Positions 29,401 through 39,690 of a stretch of DNA of 64,000 bases are shown one piece after another; the stretch's first letter is position 1; every line of letters starts with the position of its first letter. The notes under the pieces were generated by a model, which was not told where the DNA came from, made no database searches, and was given only the letters and a program-made list of their open reading frames with translations. The position numbers were made by a program, and so were the translations under genes. The stretch comes from Yponomeuta sedellus (lineage: Eukaryota; Arthropoda; Insecta; Lepidoptera; Yponomeutidae), in the NCBI GenBank assembly GCA_934045075.1, contig OW203731.1, positions 11,633,198-11,697,197 of the forward strand, written 5' to 3'.

Positions 29401-29612
29401 AATAAATATTATAAAGGCGAAAGTTTGTGAGTTTGTATGCTTGTTATTCCTTCACGTCTAAACGGCAGGAGTGATTTTAATAAAAGTTTGGTATGGAGTT
29501 AGCTGACACCCTGGATTAACACACACTACGTTTACTGCGCGAAAATAAATTGTGTGTTAACACACAATTTATTTTCCTAATAAACCGCGGGTGACACCGC
29601 GGGGCACAGCAA
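29400..29612. repeat. Dispersed repeat with a perfect 36-bp palindrome
   Basis: Starts near TTATAAAGGCGAAAGTTTGT, a familiar lepidopteran repeat beginning, and ends near CCGCGGGTGACACCGCGGGG. 29541-29576 is a perfect palindrome with arms GAAAATAAATTGTGTGTT. Confidence 0.55.
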
Positions 29613-31313
29613 GTGTAGAAATAATCGCATGATAAGTGGCAATTGCATCAACTCCACCTAGACAGTGTCTGTCGAATCAGTATAAGGCCCGTATCTAACT
29701 TCGCGGAGCAAAAGTCCACATAGCGGAGTGTAGTGAAGATACTTTTGCAGATATTTTTTAATAATTGTTAATTTGGCTTGTGTCCGAGGAATTCTAAATC
29801 GAAGCCTGGATTCCCAGCCAACGAGAGCCGATATTGGTCCAAATGCATTGAAAGTAATTATTTATCCTAATTTCACAGATATTCAGATATAATATGTTCA
29901 TTACATTGCCGCTATAAGTACGGTCGCGGTCTAAAAATGTTTATCAGTTTTCAAATTAGATTCTTTAGCACACTGTGTGCAGTCTAAAAAAAGTCTAAAA
30001 TGCTTTATCTAGGTACGTATTACTTTTTAATAGTTGTAGCATCGATTCTAACGAAAAGAGTATTCATGACGTTTTGATGATGAAACTCTTTTCTTTATTT
30101 AAAAGTTGACATAATTGAAATAATAGAAATTGACTGTAAAACCATGGCAACCTCGCTTGGGTGAATCTCTATTGCTTCTTCTATGCTCTATGCCTAATCA
30201 AATCACATAATATCATCGACCATGTGGCATAGATTTGTGCATGCAATTACAAACCTTAATGTGGTAAACATTTTCAGACCGCAAGTGTACGTACACACAA
30301 AAGCATATTATTATCTCAGGTGCCTTATTCAGTGTCTCGCTCGATCCGAATTTTATCGTTTGAAATTTAGTGCTTGATTACATATTAAATAATATCTTCA
30401 ATCCACTGACAGTGTTCTTCGTAGTATCAACGTTATAAAATCCACAACGCACAGACTCGAAGTTATGCTTTATGTCTATCAGCTATATTGTTCCTGAGAA
30501 TGTATTGTAGATTCGCACCCACAGTTCTAGATCCATAGGTTCACTATTGCCCTCGTAGGACAAATTTGCCTGTGTATTTAAAGCGCAATCGACTGTCTGC
30601 GTAGGGCGCCCTCCCCCCCCCCCTCTTCTGGCTAAACTGTTTATTATAGAAACGTGCAATAATTCAGGGTAAAGAACTTATGAACTTAAAAGAAAACGTA
30701 ACTAGCTCTATTGAGTATTTACGTTAATGACGTTGTTACCTGCATTAGTCTGTAAAACAGGTAAATCACATTCTTTTTACAGAATCCCGCACTGTGAGTG
30801 GCCCGACACGCACTTGACCGGTTTGTAACTCTATTGGCGTGAGGTTTTGATATTAGTTCAGAATTAATTCCTTCTTAAAATTTTGGCTATGAACTCGACG
30901 TCACCCTATAGAATAATCTTAAATGTTCTATCTATAAAGTAACGGCCAACAAGTTACACGTTAACTGTTTCGCACAATACCAACGAGTAATTAGTTGTTT
31001 GTTAACACTCCAAATTAATTACTGGCCAAATCGGTAGAACTAATCGGGCAAATAATTAACTGTCCATGCAGTGTTCATCCATAATTAAACCACTGATATA
31101 ATTGCTCACGTATATTCCGTTGATGCAATTAAACCGTAATTATGTTTGCTTTAAAAACAGTTTTTTTTTATAAATACCTGCCCTAGATGAGTTATTACGA
31201 ACACTGCACTTTCGGTAGTCTTGTAGGCTTACTCAAGTACCTTTTTTTGTTTAAAAATAATTAGGATCGTAAATAGGGGATGTATTAGCAAAGGGGAATA
31301 TAAGAAGTAGCCG
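29613..31313. other. Long intergenic stretch, no gene seen
   Basis: AT-rich. A run of eleven C lies at 30613-30623. I find no recognisable coding segment or repeat family apart from simple runs. Confidence 0.4.
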
Positions 31314-31450
31314 GAACCGGCGTCGTTAAGCAATGTCAGAGGCCTTATGGGCGGCTTGATAACTTCTGAAATTAAGACCTGCCACTGTCTTACAATCCTC
31401 CACCAACCCGGACACCCCCGCGGCGGAGTATTGCCGAACCTTCAGTCTTC
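31314..31450 (+). repeat. 5S-headed SINE, middle fragment
   Basis: GTTAAGCAATGTCAGAGGCC, TTATGGGCGGCTTGATAAC and ACTGTCTTACAATCCTCCAC match the family body on plus. Head and end are missing. Confidence 0.65.
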
Positions 31451-32198
31451 AGTATTGCTGAACAGTAAACATAAACATACGTTTATTTTTGCTGTATTTC
31501 TGTTACAATTACATTCATGGAAATACAACGAAAATAAAAAAAACTTTCGCCTTAGCACCTACCTAATGCAATGATTTATACAGCGTCCAGGGGCACCTTC
31601 ACTTAAACTACACGGGAGAATAGACCACTCGGACGCTGCAGTGCCTGGGACATTATGATTAGATGGAGTGGACTTGCCCAGCACCTATACCATCCTGACA
31701 GCTTTGTCACCCTAGCTCACAGGAACTCAATACGTGCGGAGCTAACCAAGGCGCAAGAAAACGATGTTTTCCTTCAAATGATGGTGTGATATTGTTCCTA
31801 CCAATTCGCAGATGTATGTAACAGAGAAATAGAAGAAATATTGATTTTGGGGATAAAAAACGAAATAAAAAATTACATGTTTAAAAGCATCATTTGAAAA
31901 ACAAATATTATCTGCTTTTGACTATACGTAATCTCGAATCAGGTAAAATGCTCTGCGGCAGCTCATCACCTATTTTTAACATTAGACCGATTTTTATGTC
32001 AAAGACAGTTCTAAACTCAGATTGTTAGTGTAAACGTAGAAGTGCTTTCGACTGTACCGTACTTCAAACTACGACAAGTATTGCATTCTGTATGACGATG
32101 GGAAGTGCAATGAAAATCATAAGTTCTGGTAACTCTCTTTATATTTTAGGCATTTCTTTGAATAGGCTAGATATATCATTACATTACGTACAGCTGAT
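31451..32198. other. Intergenic and 3' UTR of gene 32199
   Basis: 31600-31790 carries a stretch that reads LYHPDSFVTLAHRNSIRAEL in one frame but I cannot assign it. The last about 90 bases are 3' UTR shared with gene 28659 in inverted orientation. Confidence 0.4.
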
Positions 32199-32759
32199 TC
32201 ACCAAAGACCGTGGCCAAGACCAAGAGGGGCTCCCAGATGGCCAGCACCCCAGGGTCCGACGACGCCGGGCCACCCCAGCGGCGCGGGCGCGGCCAGCGC
32301 GAGCGGAGCACCCACGAGGCGCGCGGGCAGGTCGATGCGCGCCGAGTGCGACACGGCCAGCGGGGCGCCCCACAGAGGCGCCGAGCGCTTCTTCAGGATG
32401 TGCGCGCCGCTTACGGCCTTAGCGGTGATGTGCGCTGCGCGGTCCAGGTTGACGCTGAGCGTGTCCAGAGGCCTGCCATCGGCCGCCAGGATGTTGGCAG
32501 GCTGACCGGGCGCCAGCGAAAGCGGCCCGCGGTAGTTGTAGGCGCCCAAGTGCGGCGCGCCTATGGCGAGGCCACCCCAGCCGGCGGCGAGGGGTGCGGC
32601 CAGGCCGGCGCCCCAAGGAGCAGCCAGACCCGCGCCCCAAGGAGCAGCCACCACGCCGCCCCAGGGCGCCACTCCGAGCCCACCTAGGCCCCAGGGGCCC
32701 ACCACGCCGCTGGCCGCCGCCAGAGCCACCACGCAGGACAACACCACCAGCTTGAACAT
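32199..32759 (-). CDS. Gly/Ala/Trp-rich cuticular protein, 186 aa (copy B of inverted pair)
   Basis: Signal peptide MFKLVVLSCVVALAAA (1-16). The layout matches the 28659 gene: PWGLGGLG, two APWGAGLA-type units and a changed third (APLAAGW) at about 39-62, NYRGPLSLAPGQPANILAAD at 75-94, GRPLDTLSVNLDRAAHITAK at 95-114, ILKKRS at 121-126, AVSHSARIDLPAR at 135-147, end GLGHGLW. Most of the 11-residue length difference comes from loss of repeat units in the Gly/Trp region and changes near the C-terminus. It is convergent with the plus copy, 2.9 kb away. GC-rich third positions produce long shadow frames on plus. Confidence 0.9.
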   Translation of the reverse strand: MFKLVVLSCVVALAAASGVVGPWGLGGLGVAPWGGVVAAPWGAGLAAPWGAGLAAPLAAGWGGLAIGAPHLGAYNYRGPLSLAPGQPANILAADGRPLDTLSVNLDRAAHITAKAVSGAHILKKRSAPLWGAPLAVSHSARIDLPARLVGAPLALAAPAPLGWPGVVGPWGAGHLGAPLGLGHGLW

Positions 32760-32760
32760 T

Positions 32761-32826
32761 GTGGTCTGTGTTGTTTGAGTATTGAGAGAAACTGATACTT
32801 TAGATCTGTTGAATTCTCTTTATATA
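32761..32826 (-). promoter_or_regulatory. Core promoter and leader of cuticle gene 32199
   Basis: On minus: TATATAAAG starting at 32826, initiator TCAGTT with its A at 32793 (33 nt), leader motif CAACACAGACCAC as the complement of 32761-32773. Confidence 0.78.
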
Positions 32827-32829
32827 CCA

Positions 32830-33237
32830 AATCAGTGACTAGGTAGTAGGCGTAAATAATGCAGTTACTTTGTGACGTAGTGAAGCAAGAGGGCTGCCGG
32901 GCGTTGTCCAAGAAACCTACGGCGAGGACGCGGGCCCACCCAGCGCACGCGCCGCTCGCGAGCCTCTCCGAGTTTCAACTCTAAGCCCACAGGGCTTGCT
33001 TTGTATTTTGATGGTTGTCTAGTCTCTCGCCTTAGTGTCCTGCGTTTCCGTGTTTACCTTGAACGCACTGATAAAGGTCCGTTCACTGTGTACTGACATA
33101 AATGACGTTGAAATAACTGATATTACATCATTTTGAGTTGATTCAAATTTTTCAATTAGGATCAACAAAAAAGCTCTACTTATCAAGAACCGCGGAGTTT
33201 CCTGCCTGCACGATAAGGCAAATAGTATTTAGTGTTT
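32830..33237. other. Upstream region of gene 32199, no gene seen
   Basis: The first 120 bases are relatively GC-rich (GCGGGCCCACCCAGCGCACG near 32930), the rest AT-rich. No element identified. Confidence 0.4.
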
Positions 33238-33425
33238 AAACACCTCAGGCACTCAGGATTCCCCACGATCTTTTCCTTCTCCGTTAAAGAGTGCTATTGC
33301 TACTATAACGACACAGATGTACCTACATAACTCAGAAACCAAAGTCAATTGGTACATGCCCGTACTGGGCATCGAACCTGGGTCTCCATTGTGTTACCCA
33401 CTTGGCTACCGCCGCTCTATCGGTC
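33238..33425 (-). repeat. tRNA-headed SINE, minus strand
   Basis: On plus it reads CACCTCAGGCACTCAGG, TACATGCCCGTACTGGGCAT, CGAACCTGGGTCTCC (B box) and TGGCTACCGCCGCTC (A-box region). It is the inverse of the SINE at 11094 and 13201. Confidence 0.65.
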
Positions 33426-33489
33426 TTAGTAATAAAAATTGCGATTTCTCAAAACACTGTTTGAATAGTCTTTGGCAAAGGGAAAAACA

Positions 33490-33815
33490 TTTTTAAAAAC
33501 CTATTAAGAGGCTAAAAATTCCACCCAAGCCGGGACTCGAACCCGCGACCTCTGGCTAACCGTGCCAGCGCTCTCCTAACTGAGCCGATGGGTGACTCAC
33601 CGGCATCAGTAAAATTTCGAACCTCTTTACAATACTTCTCTGTATTACGTACAGGCAACATCTGGCTGAAGTAATATGCATCACTTGCAGCCCGGAGTAC
33701 CTACTTTGCAGTTAGGTTTTTCATCGGAATGATGTCGCTGTACCCACTTGATTATATTCTTTTTAATGCACTAACCCGTGCTAAGGACAATTAAAAAAAA
33801 AAACCTATTTAGAGG
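33490..33815 (-). repeat. Family T repeat, long copy
   Basis: From AAAAACCTATTAAGAGGC through a minus-strand tRNA-like core (GGGACTCGAACCCGCGACC) and the body (TCTGTATTACGTACAGGC, GACGTAATACAG-type hairpin region, CAGTTAGG) to the tail and a second AACCTATTTAGAGG. Flanks GGAAAAACAT and GGAAAAATAT may be a mutated target duplication. Confidence 0.72.
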
Positions 33816-34613
33816 AAAAATATTACCACAAATTATGTCAACTACGTCTGAGGAGAGTTTTAGAGAAATCGCGTTTTATAAGTACGAGTAACATTGAGTC
33901 TAAAGAATATTCAGATGTATGCATCGGTCAGAAAACTCAATTTAACACGATAATATTTCTTAATCTAACTTTGAACAACCACCAAAGCAACTTATTCAGC
34001 AAATATTATGATTAACTTGAACAATTTTGTTTATGTTAAAACCATTCAACTGTAGATAGATAGGTAGATAGTTCTTAACTTTGAAATTAATCGGGCAAAG
34101 TGAAATCACGATTATAAAAAACAGAAACTTTCTTTGTAGTTGATTTAAGTAAAGGATAGTCTACAAATTTGAAAGCCACTTTCATTCAGTATCTCATTAC
34201 AATTAATCTTAGCGTCCTCAACTGGCGTGGTAATATTATGACTTATCCTGGGTTCGGACAATGACCCCGCTAATTATACTTTCTGGAGCATAACATAAAC
34301 TTTATGAAACGGCGAAAACCCTTTTTTCCATTTATCTGAGTGGTTTAAATTACGATGAGCAGCACAGAAGCAGATTTACAAGTACTTTTGTTTATTATTT
34401 TTTAATCTCTTCTTTGTTGGCAATTTTCGTTTAGGTTCACGGATTAATTTTAATCCTCTTGAAAGTACAGAAATATTTTTCTCTTGACCTGTTATTAGGA
34501 CTCATGGAAATAAAGCCAATAAATTCCTCAACTTTCTTGGAATACAGAGGGATATGATAATTAAACAAACGTGCTGATACGTTATTTTCAAACAAGTTAA
34601 ATAGACCAAAAGA
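33816..34613. other. Intergenic, no gene seen
   Basis: AT-rich. It ends with the left target duplication AGACCAAAAGA (34603-34613) of the next family T copy. Confidence 0.4.
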
Positions 34614-34767
34614 TTATATTCTTTTTTAACGCACTAACCCGTGCTAAGTACAATTTTTTTAAAACCTTTTTATTGCACTAACCCGCGACCTCTGGCACGC
34701 ATAGCCAGAGGTCGCGGGTTTGAATCCCAGCATGGATGTAATTTTTAGCCTCTAAATAGGTTTTTAA
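34614..34767. repeat. Family T repeat with snap-back tRNA half
   Basis: Flanked by AGACCAAAAGA at 34603-34613 and 34768-34778. The centre is a hairpin with perfect 17-bp arms (AACCCGCGACCTCTGGC) and a 7-nt loop. The plus-strand arm continues as the tRNA-like 3' half (GCGGGTTTGAATCCC) and AGCCTCTAAATAGG. Confidence 0.78.
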
Positions 34768-34884
34768 AGACCAAAAGAATTTTATTCGATAGTTGAAGTT
34801 AAGTTTGCGTAGTAAATAGTTTTTGTTCCTTGAATATTATGCCCGGTATGAGTCTTTTCAGTCTTTTCATTTAATAACAGTTCA

Positions 34885-35060
34885 TCATCATAATCAGCCA
34901 TTTGACGCCCACGGCGGTCATAGGAAGGTTTCCTTCATAGTTTTCCAAGATTCCCCATCTTGTCCCGCCCGCGACTCCGCGCCCGCATCCTGCGACTCCT
35001 CGCCACCGTAACTAAGTCGTCAGTATCTAGTGGGGGGCCCGCCCACGATGCGTCTGCCGA
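34885..35060 (-). repeat. RTE-like LINE fragment
   Basis: Text such as GACGCCCACGGCGGTCATAG, CTGCGACTCCTCGCCACC and GTGGGGGGCCCGCCCACGA resembles a very common lepidopteran LINE segment on minus. It is degraded. Confidence 0.45.
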
Positions 35061-35311
35061 ATTGTAGTTGATATCACGAAAAAAGACAGACTTTTTAATT
35101 ACGTTGTGAGTTTTTAGCTTGAAAAGAATTTGTTAAGAAACTCACTTTTTTACCTTAACGATTTTTTTAATTTTTTCTTGATTATTGTTAGAGAATTCTT
35201 TGAAACACATAACGTTGATGCTCCGCTCTATGACACAATATGTTAATTTTACTACAATTTATTCGGATTCCCACGTAGCTGAGTCACGTCACGGCTACAG
35301 TGCCGATGCAT

Positions 35312-35374
35312 CGTCCTTTAGAAGATCTCAAATAGAACATCGCGATGTTCTATTTGAGATTCTTCTAAAGGACG
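35312..35374. repeat. 63-bp near-perfect palindrome with no spacer
   Basis: The arms of 31 and 32 nt (CGTCCTTTAGAAGA then TCTCAAATAGAACATCG) are complementary except for a single inserted base. They meet at CG|CG. Confidence 0.9.
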
Positions 35375-35404
35375 GTATTGGTTAAAAATAGAAAATTTAT
35401 TAAT

Positions 35405-35660
35405 TTAGGTGCTGTGCCTAGAGAATAGCACCAACCCAATTCTTCCCGCGGGTGTCGTAAAAGGCGACTAAGGGACACAAACCGGGGGGTGGGCATCAGC
35501 GCCCCCTGCAGTACAATTCCACCGAACTGCGATCCCCAACCCGCACGCCCAGCGTGGGGGTTAAGGGCATTACCTCCTATGATAGCGCAACGTGGCGCTG
35601 TTTAGGTGAGGGCTATGTCCAGCAGTGGACTAGTGTAGCCTGAGGACGACGACGACGACG
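35405..35660 (+). repeat. LINE 3' tail with GAC-repeat end
   Basis: Contains CCCGCGGGTGTCGTAAAAGG, GCGACTAAGGGACACAAACC, GGCTATGTCCAGCAGTGGAC and ends in a GAC microsatellite. An inverted relative lies at 62215-62370. This is typical of the 3' end of a lepidopteran non-LTR element. Confidence 0.6.
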
Positions 35661-36109
35661 AGGTACTCACTGACTCGGCAAACGTTGTTTTCTCATTTTA
35701 ATAAGCCTACGACTTATTTTCAGACCTAACAAATATGCACAAAAAATTTAATAAAATCGGTGAAGCCGTTCGGAGAAGTTCGATAACAAACACTGTGACA
35801 CGATTTTTATGCATTAGATTACGCATTGTTTTTTTAAACTTTTTATGTACACTATATGTGTTTCATTGCAGTGCACATAATTTCTTTCAGAGAGAGAGAG
35901 AGACAGACATAAATATAAGAAATTATATTAAATCTTAAATTACCGTATTTTTGTAGAGCCACCTAAGACCACATTTGCCAAAGGAATGCTTATTCTTCTA
36001 CTTTCAAAATATTAAAATATGCGAAAGAAAGAGTAGAGTAGCAGCCTCAAACGTTACTCCAGTTTCACTTTGTAGAAATAATTATTAAATCTCTACAACA
36101 TTATGTTCT
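35661..36109. other. Intergenic with a repeat tail
   Basis: 35735-35825 matches the repeat at 19664-19740 (AAGTTCGATAACAAACACTG). A GA microsatellite lies at about 35889-35903. No gene seen. Confidence 0.4.
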
Positions 36110-36320
36110 TTTTTAATGCACTAACCCGTGCTAAGGACAATTTTAAAAACCTATTTGGAGGCTAAAAATTCCACCCATGCCGGGATTCGAACCCGCGACC
36201 TCTGGCTATCCGTGCCAGCGCTCTTCCAACTGAGCCAACGGGCGGGCGACTCACCGGCATCAGTGGAATTTTGAACCTCTTTACAATACTCTCGGTATTA
36301 CGGACAGGCAGCGACAAAAT
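36110..36320 (-). repeat. Family T repeat, truncated
   Basis: The tail (AATGCACTAACCCGTGCTAA) and AACCTATTTGGAGGC lead into the minus tRNA-like core (GGGATTCGAACCCGCGACC, GCCAGCGCTCTTCCAACTG) and part of the body, ending at GGCAGCGACAAAATC. Confidence 0.7.
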
Positions 36321-36566
36321 CTTAAAGCCCGTCCGTACCTGCTCTACTTGTTCCTTGGCAATTTTTGTGAATATAATTCGAAGACCCATTCATTAAGCAA
36401 CACGACCGGTATCCGCTTACATTGAACTTGACTCCTAAAACCATGCGTGTAAGGTTGCGTTGCAGGCTGCACCGTGTCTTACTCGTAAGAACCTGTTTGC
36501 GTGTGTGTCATGAACGAGAATGCCCGTATTTCCCCTCCCGCCCGATTATGCAATTTCAACGCTTTG

Positions 36567-37027
36567 ATTCTACTTGAGATTATACTACTGACGTTTCAAG
36601 AGATTTCTTCAGAGTTTGGTTCCATTCATTAGAAGAGCAACAGTTCTACCCCTAGATTAGACTCTACTGGCGATTACACTACAGATGTTTCAAGGGATTT
36701 CTTCAGAGTTTGGTTCCATTCATTAGAAGAGCAACAGTTCTACCCCTTGATTAGACTCTACTGGCGATTATACTACAGATGTTTCAAGGGATTTCTACAG
36801 AGTTTGGTTCCATTCATTAGAAAAGCAACAGTTCTACCTTTTGATTAGACACTACTGGAGATAGAACCACATACTTTTCAAGGGATTTCTACAAAGTTTG
36901 CTTCCATTAATTAGAAGAGCAATAGTTCTAAGTTATGATTAGACTCTATTGGAAGTTATACTACAGACGTTTCAAGGGATTTCTACAGTGTTTGGTTCCA
37001 TTTATTAGAAGAGCAACAGTAGCAAGT
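36567..37027. repeat. Minisatellite, 94-bp unit, nearly five copies
   Basis: The word GTTTCAAG (or a one-base variant) recurs at 36593, 36687, 36781, 36875 and 36969, exactly 94 bp apart. Units share TTTGGTTCCATTCATTAGAA, GAGCAACAGTTCTACC and GATTAGACTCTACTGG. Identity falls in the fourth unit. Confidence 0.92.
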
Positions 37028-37049
37028 ACTAGACAAAAACCCAAGTTTT

Positions 37050-37290
37050 ATTTGTTGCCTCCTTAATGTGATTGTCCCACGGCACGGCAAAGGCCTCACC
37101 TCTTTTGGATCAAGATTTTCGGTCATTTACCACCTCTGACCACTCCGGCAAGAATTTGTCGAGGTTAACCGGCCATCGTCTTTTCGGCCGACCCGTTTGC
37201 GATTATACCCGTGGTACCCACTCGGAGGCAAGTCTCGCCGACCTATCCGGGTGCATGCGGCTTACGTGGCCGGTCCAGTTCTATTTCAGT
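37050..37290 (-). repeat. RTE-like LINE C-terminal remnant
   Basis: Minus-strand reading gives GRPKRRWPVNLDKFLPEW and GEAFAVPWDNH, a recognisable end of lepidopteran endonuclease-reverse transcriptase proteins. The frame is short and flanked by stops. Confidence 0.6.
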
Positions 37291-37299
37291 TAGCTGGTC

Positions 37300-37689
37300 T
37301 GATCCGTTATGCGCGTTTTGGAACACAGTGTGGTATATCTACAAATTTCCTAAAATTTTCCACTAAGGACTGAAATTCTATGGCCCTAGAAATTCTTATG
37401 ACAGAAATGATAATGTTTGGAAATGCGTATTAAACGAGTGAAGAATAACTATACAATTTTATACATAGGCATTGATAGACTACGTCGAGCTACTATGCTT
37501 ACAGTTTACCTAGTAGGCTATGAAATATTAGGACAGTACCTAGGTTCACCGTTTCTTTTAAAAGCATGGGCGCCGTAGGACGCGCCTGCAAATTTTGCTA
37601 ATAGTCTTAAGATATCCTATTTATTTATGATTTATTTATTTATCCTACCTGTACCACAGCCCACGATGCACTTCAGAGATGCTTAATCA
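37300..37689. other. Intergenic, no gene seen
   Basis: AT-rich. Nothing recognised. Confidence 0.4.
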
Positions 37690-37930
37690 AATACGCAAGA
37701 TTTCCCAGTGCGGTTGTGTACCAATGACTTTGTTTTGTAAGTTATGTACCGTTGTGAGTAGCAATACAACTGTGAAGGAAAACATCGTGAGGCAACCTGA
37801 GTGTCTGAGATGTTCAAATACCTCAGCACTTGAAATAGCAAATCCACGGTAGGCGCCCGTGGTAATTAAGCCCAGACTCTCTCTCTCTCTCTCTCTCTGA
37901 GAAAAGACCTGTGCCATGTAGTGGGAAGTT
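37690..37930 (+). repeat. tRNA-headed SINE body
   Basis: The head is truncated (CCAGTGCGGTTGTGTACC), the body includes AAGGAAAACATCGTGAGG and CCTCAGCACTTGAAATAGC, and an expanded CT microsatellite lies near 37879-37898. Confidence 0.65.
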
Positions 37931-39059
37931 TATAAGCCACTTAAAAAAACATAATTGAATAGAAAAAAACATGATTGTATATCCCTGAAAGTATGAGCCT
38001 TTGCTCACTGCAAAAACGCGATACAAATGAGATACACTGCCGCGTATGCCACGCTTCCGGAAAAAACAAAAGCTAAACACAATCTACGCTGTAGCGCGTT
38101 TGCATCGCTTCTCAAAGAAACGCGATTTAAAAGTAAAAAAAGTAAAAATTCGTCGTAGGCAATGTCTTAAAAACCTCGGTTGCAATGCGAAATGTCAGTG
38201 TACTATTTTTACTCTCCTTTATTCGCAGAAACTTTTCATTCAAAGACTTGTGAACGAAGTCGCGGAAAAAAATAGTGTCTAGCGTAACGCACTCACCTTG
38301 AGACTCAGTTTGTGATTTATTGTTATACGGTTGTATTTCTTTGTTATGGATTCCTACACTGTTCAAAGAATGTGTAACTTAACGCTACAGTAATCGTCAT
38401 TACTGGAACGTGAAATATAATTGTGGTTTGCCTTAAAATCTTTAAAAAAATATTGTTCCAGGAATTTATTGCCAATTGATACCAATCTGTTTTTACAACT
38501 TATTAACCACAAACTAATGTAGCAATAAAATCCATGTCCACAACGGTTCTTTTGTATATAAATCTAAAATCATTTGTATTTTGTTGTTACGAAAAAACTT
38601 CTTGTAACGACCTCTATTATAATAACAAACAATTACGGCTTGATTTGATATTTGAACCTTGATTGAGCACTTAAAATATAATAGATAGAATTGTATCCTT
38701 TTTTATACTTAACTAATTTACGAACTAGAATTAAAAACCGCCTCAAATAGGCCAATAGGAATACAGCTCAAAAGAATCTGTTCAAACATCACTATATCAT
38801 AATGCGCACAGTTTCATTTACTCAGTGTATTGGAATAAATTCGTGTACATGCCTCTAGCAGGCCCAAAGCTTGCACGAGTACCTATGGTTCATATAAAAG
38901 TTTTTAAAGCACGATTAAAGGCAAGGCGTGATAAACCGCCTTGCCAGTTTTCACTAACAAAATCCTAATATCTTCTCTTAACAAAAGAAAACACAATATA
39001 GGGTACCTAATAGACTCCCTAGTATGGCTAAAGAAAAACTTCATCAACTTTGTCCATTT
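37931..39059. other. Intergenic with one unassigned basic ORF
   Basis: 38046-38282 is a 78-codon ATG frame encoding a Lys/Arg-rich peptide with a Cys cluster (CLKNLGCNAKCQC). I do not recognise it and cannot tell whether it is real. The rest is AT-rich. Confidence 0.3.
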
Positions 39060-39187
39060 GAGAAAGTGACTAAGGGTCACTTTTTGAACTGTAGTGCTGT
39101 TTCTTCGAATTTCTCAGAAAAGTGCGTGACAGAACGTTACTTCAATATTTAGGTACCTAGTGAAATTCTCAATTCTGAAACCGGCCC
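39060..39187. repeat. Short MITE-like element
   Basis: GAATTTCTCAGAAAAGTGCG, GACAGAACGTTACTT and AATTCTCAATTCTGAAACCG match the family at 25136-25268. Confidence 0.5.
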
Positions 39188-39261
39188 TACGAGTAATAGC
39201 AATTTATAGAACTTATAGCCTAGGAAGTGGGACTTTAATCGATTTCTTATACATACATAAC

Positions 39262-39690
39262 CTCACGCCTGTATCCCAGAGGGGTAGGCAGCGACCAGAA
39301 ACTGCCACTTGCCACGATCCTGACAGATCACCTTCGCTTCATCGACGTTCATAAGTCGTTGCATGCACGCACGCCGGTTCCCGGTACTTTTTACCTTTCC
39401 CTTTACTAATACATCCACTATTTGGTCGATGTAAGTCCGCCTGGGACGTCTCTTACGAGCCCTTCCACTCACATTCGCAATATATATTTGTTTCGACAAT
39501 CTTTCTTCCTTCATCCTCTCCACATGTCCAAACCAACGCAACATTCCTTTCTCAATTCTAGTCACTACATCCTCTTTCAGTCCACAACGTTCTCTAATCA
39601 GACTAATGCGTAGGTATCCTGTCATTCAAAGTAACACTACACATACTTCTCAAGGACCTAATTTCTACTGCATTAATTCTACTTTCGAGT
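39262..39690 (-). repeat. RTE-like LINE, C-terminal coding remnant
   Basis: On minus the reading RERCGLKEDVVTRIEKGMLR, then WFGHVERMKEERLSKQIYIA and RRACMQRLMNVDEAKVICQD, is the usual end of an RTE-type reverse transcriptase protein. It is nearly identical in layout to 56555-56960 and open for about 120 codons. Confidence 0.75.

Noticed and set aside
36567..37027. CRISPR-like array
   Set aside because: The repeats are contiguous 94-bp units without unique spacers, and the host is an insect.
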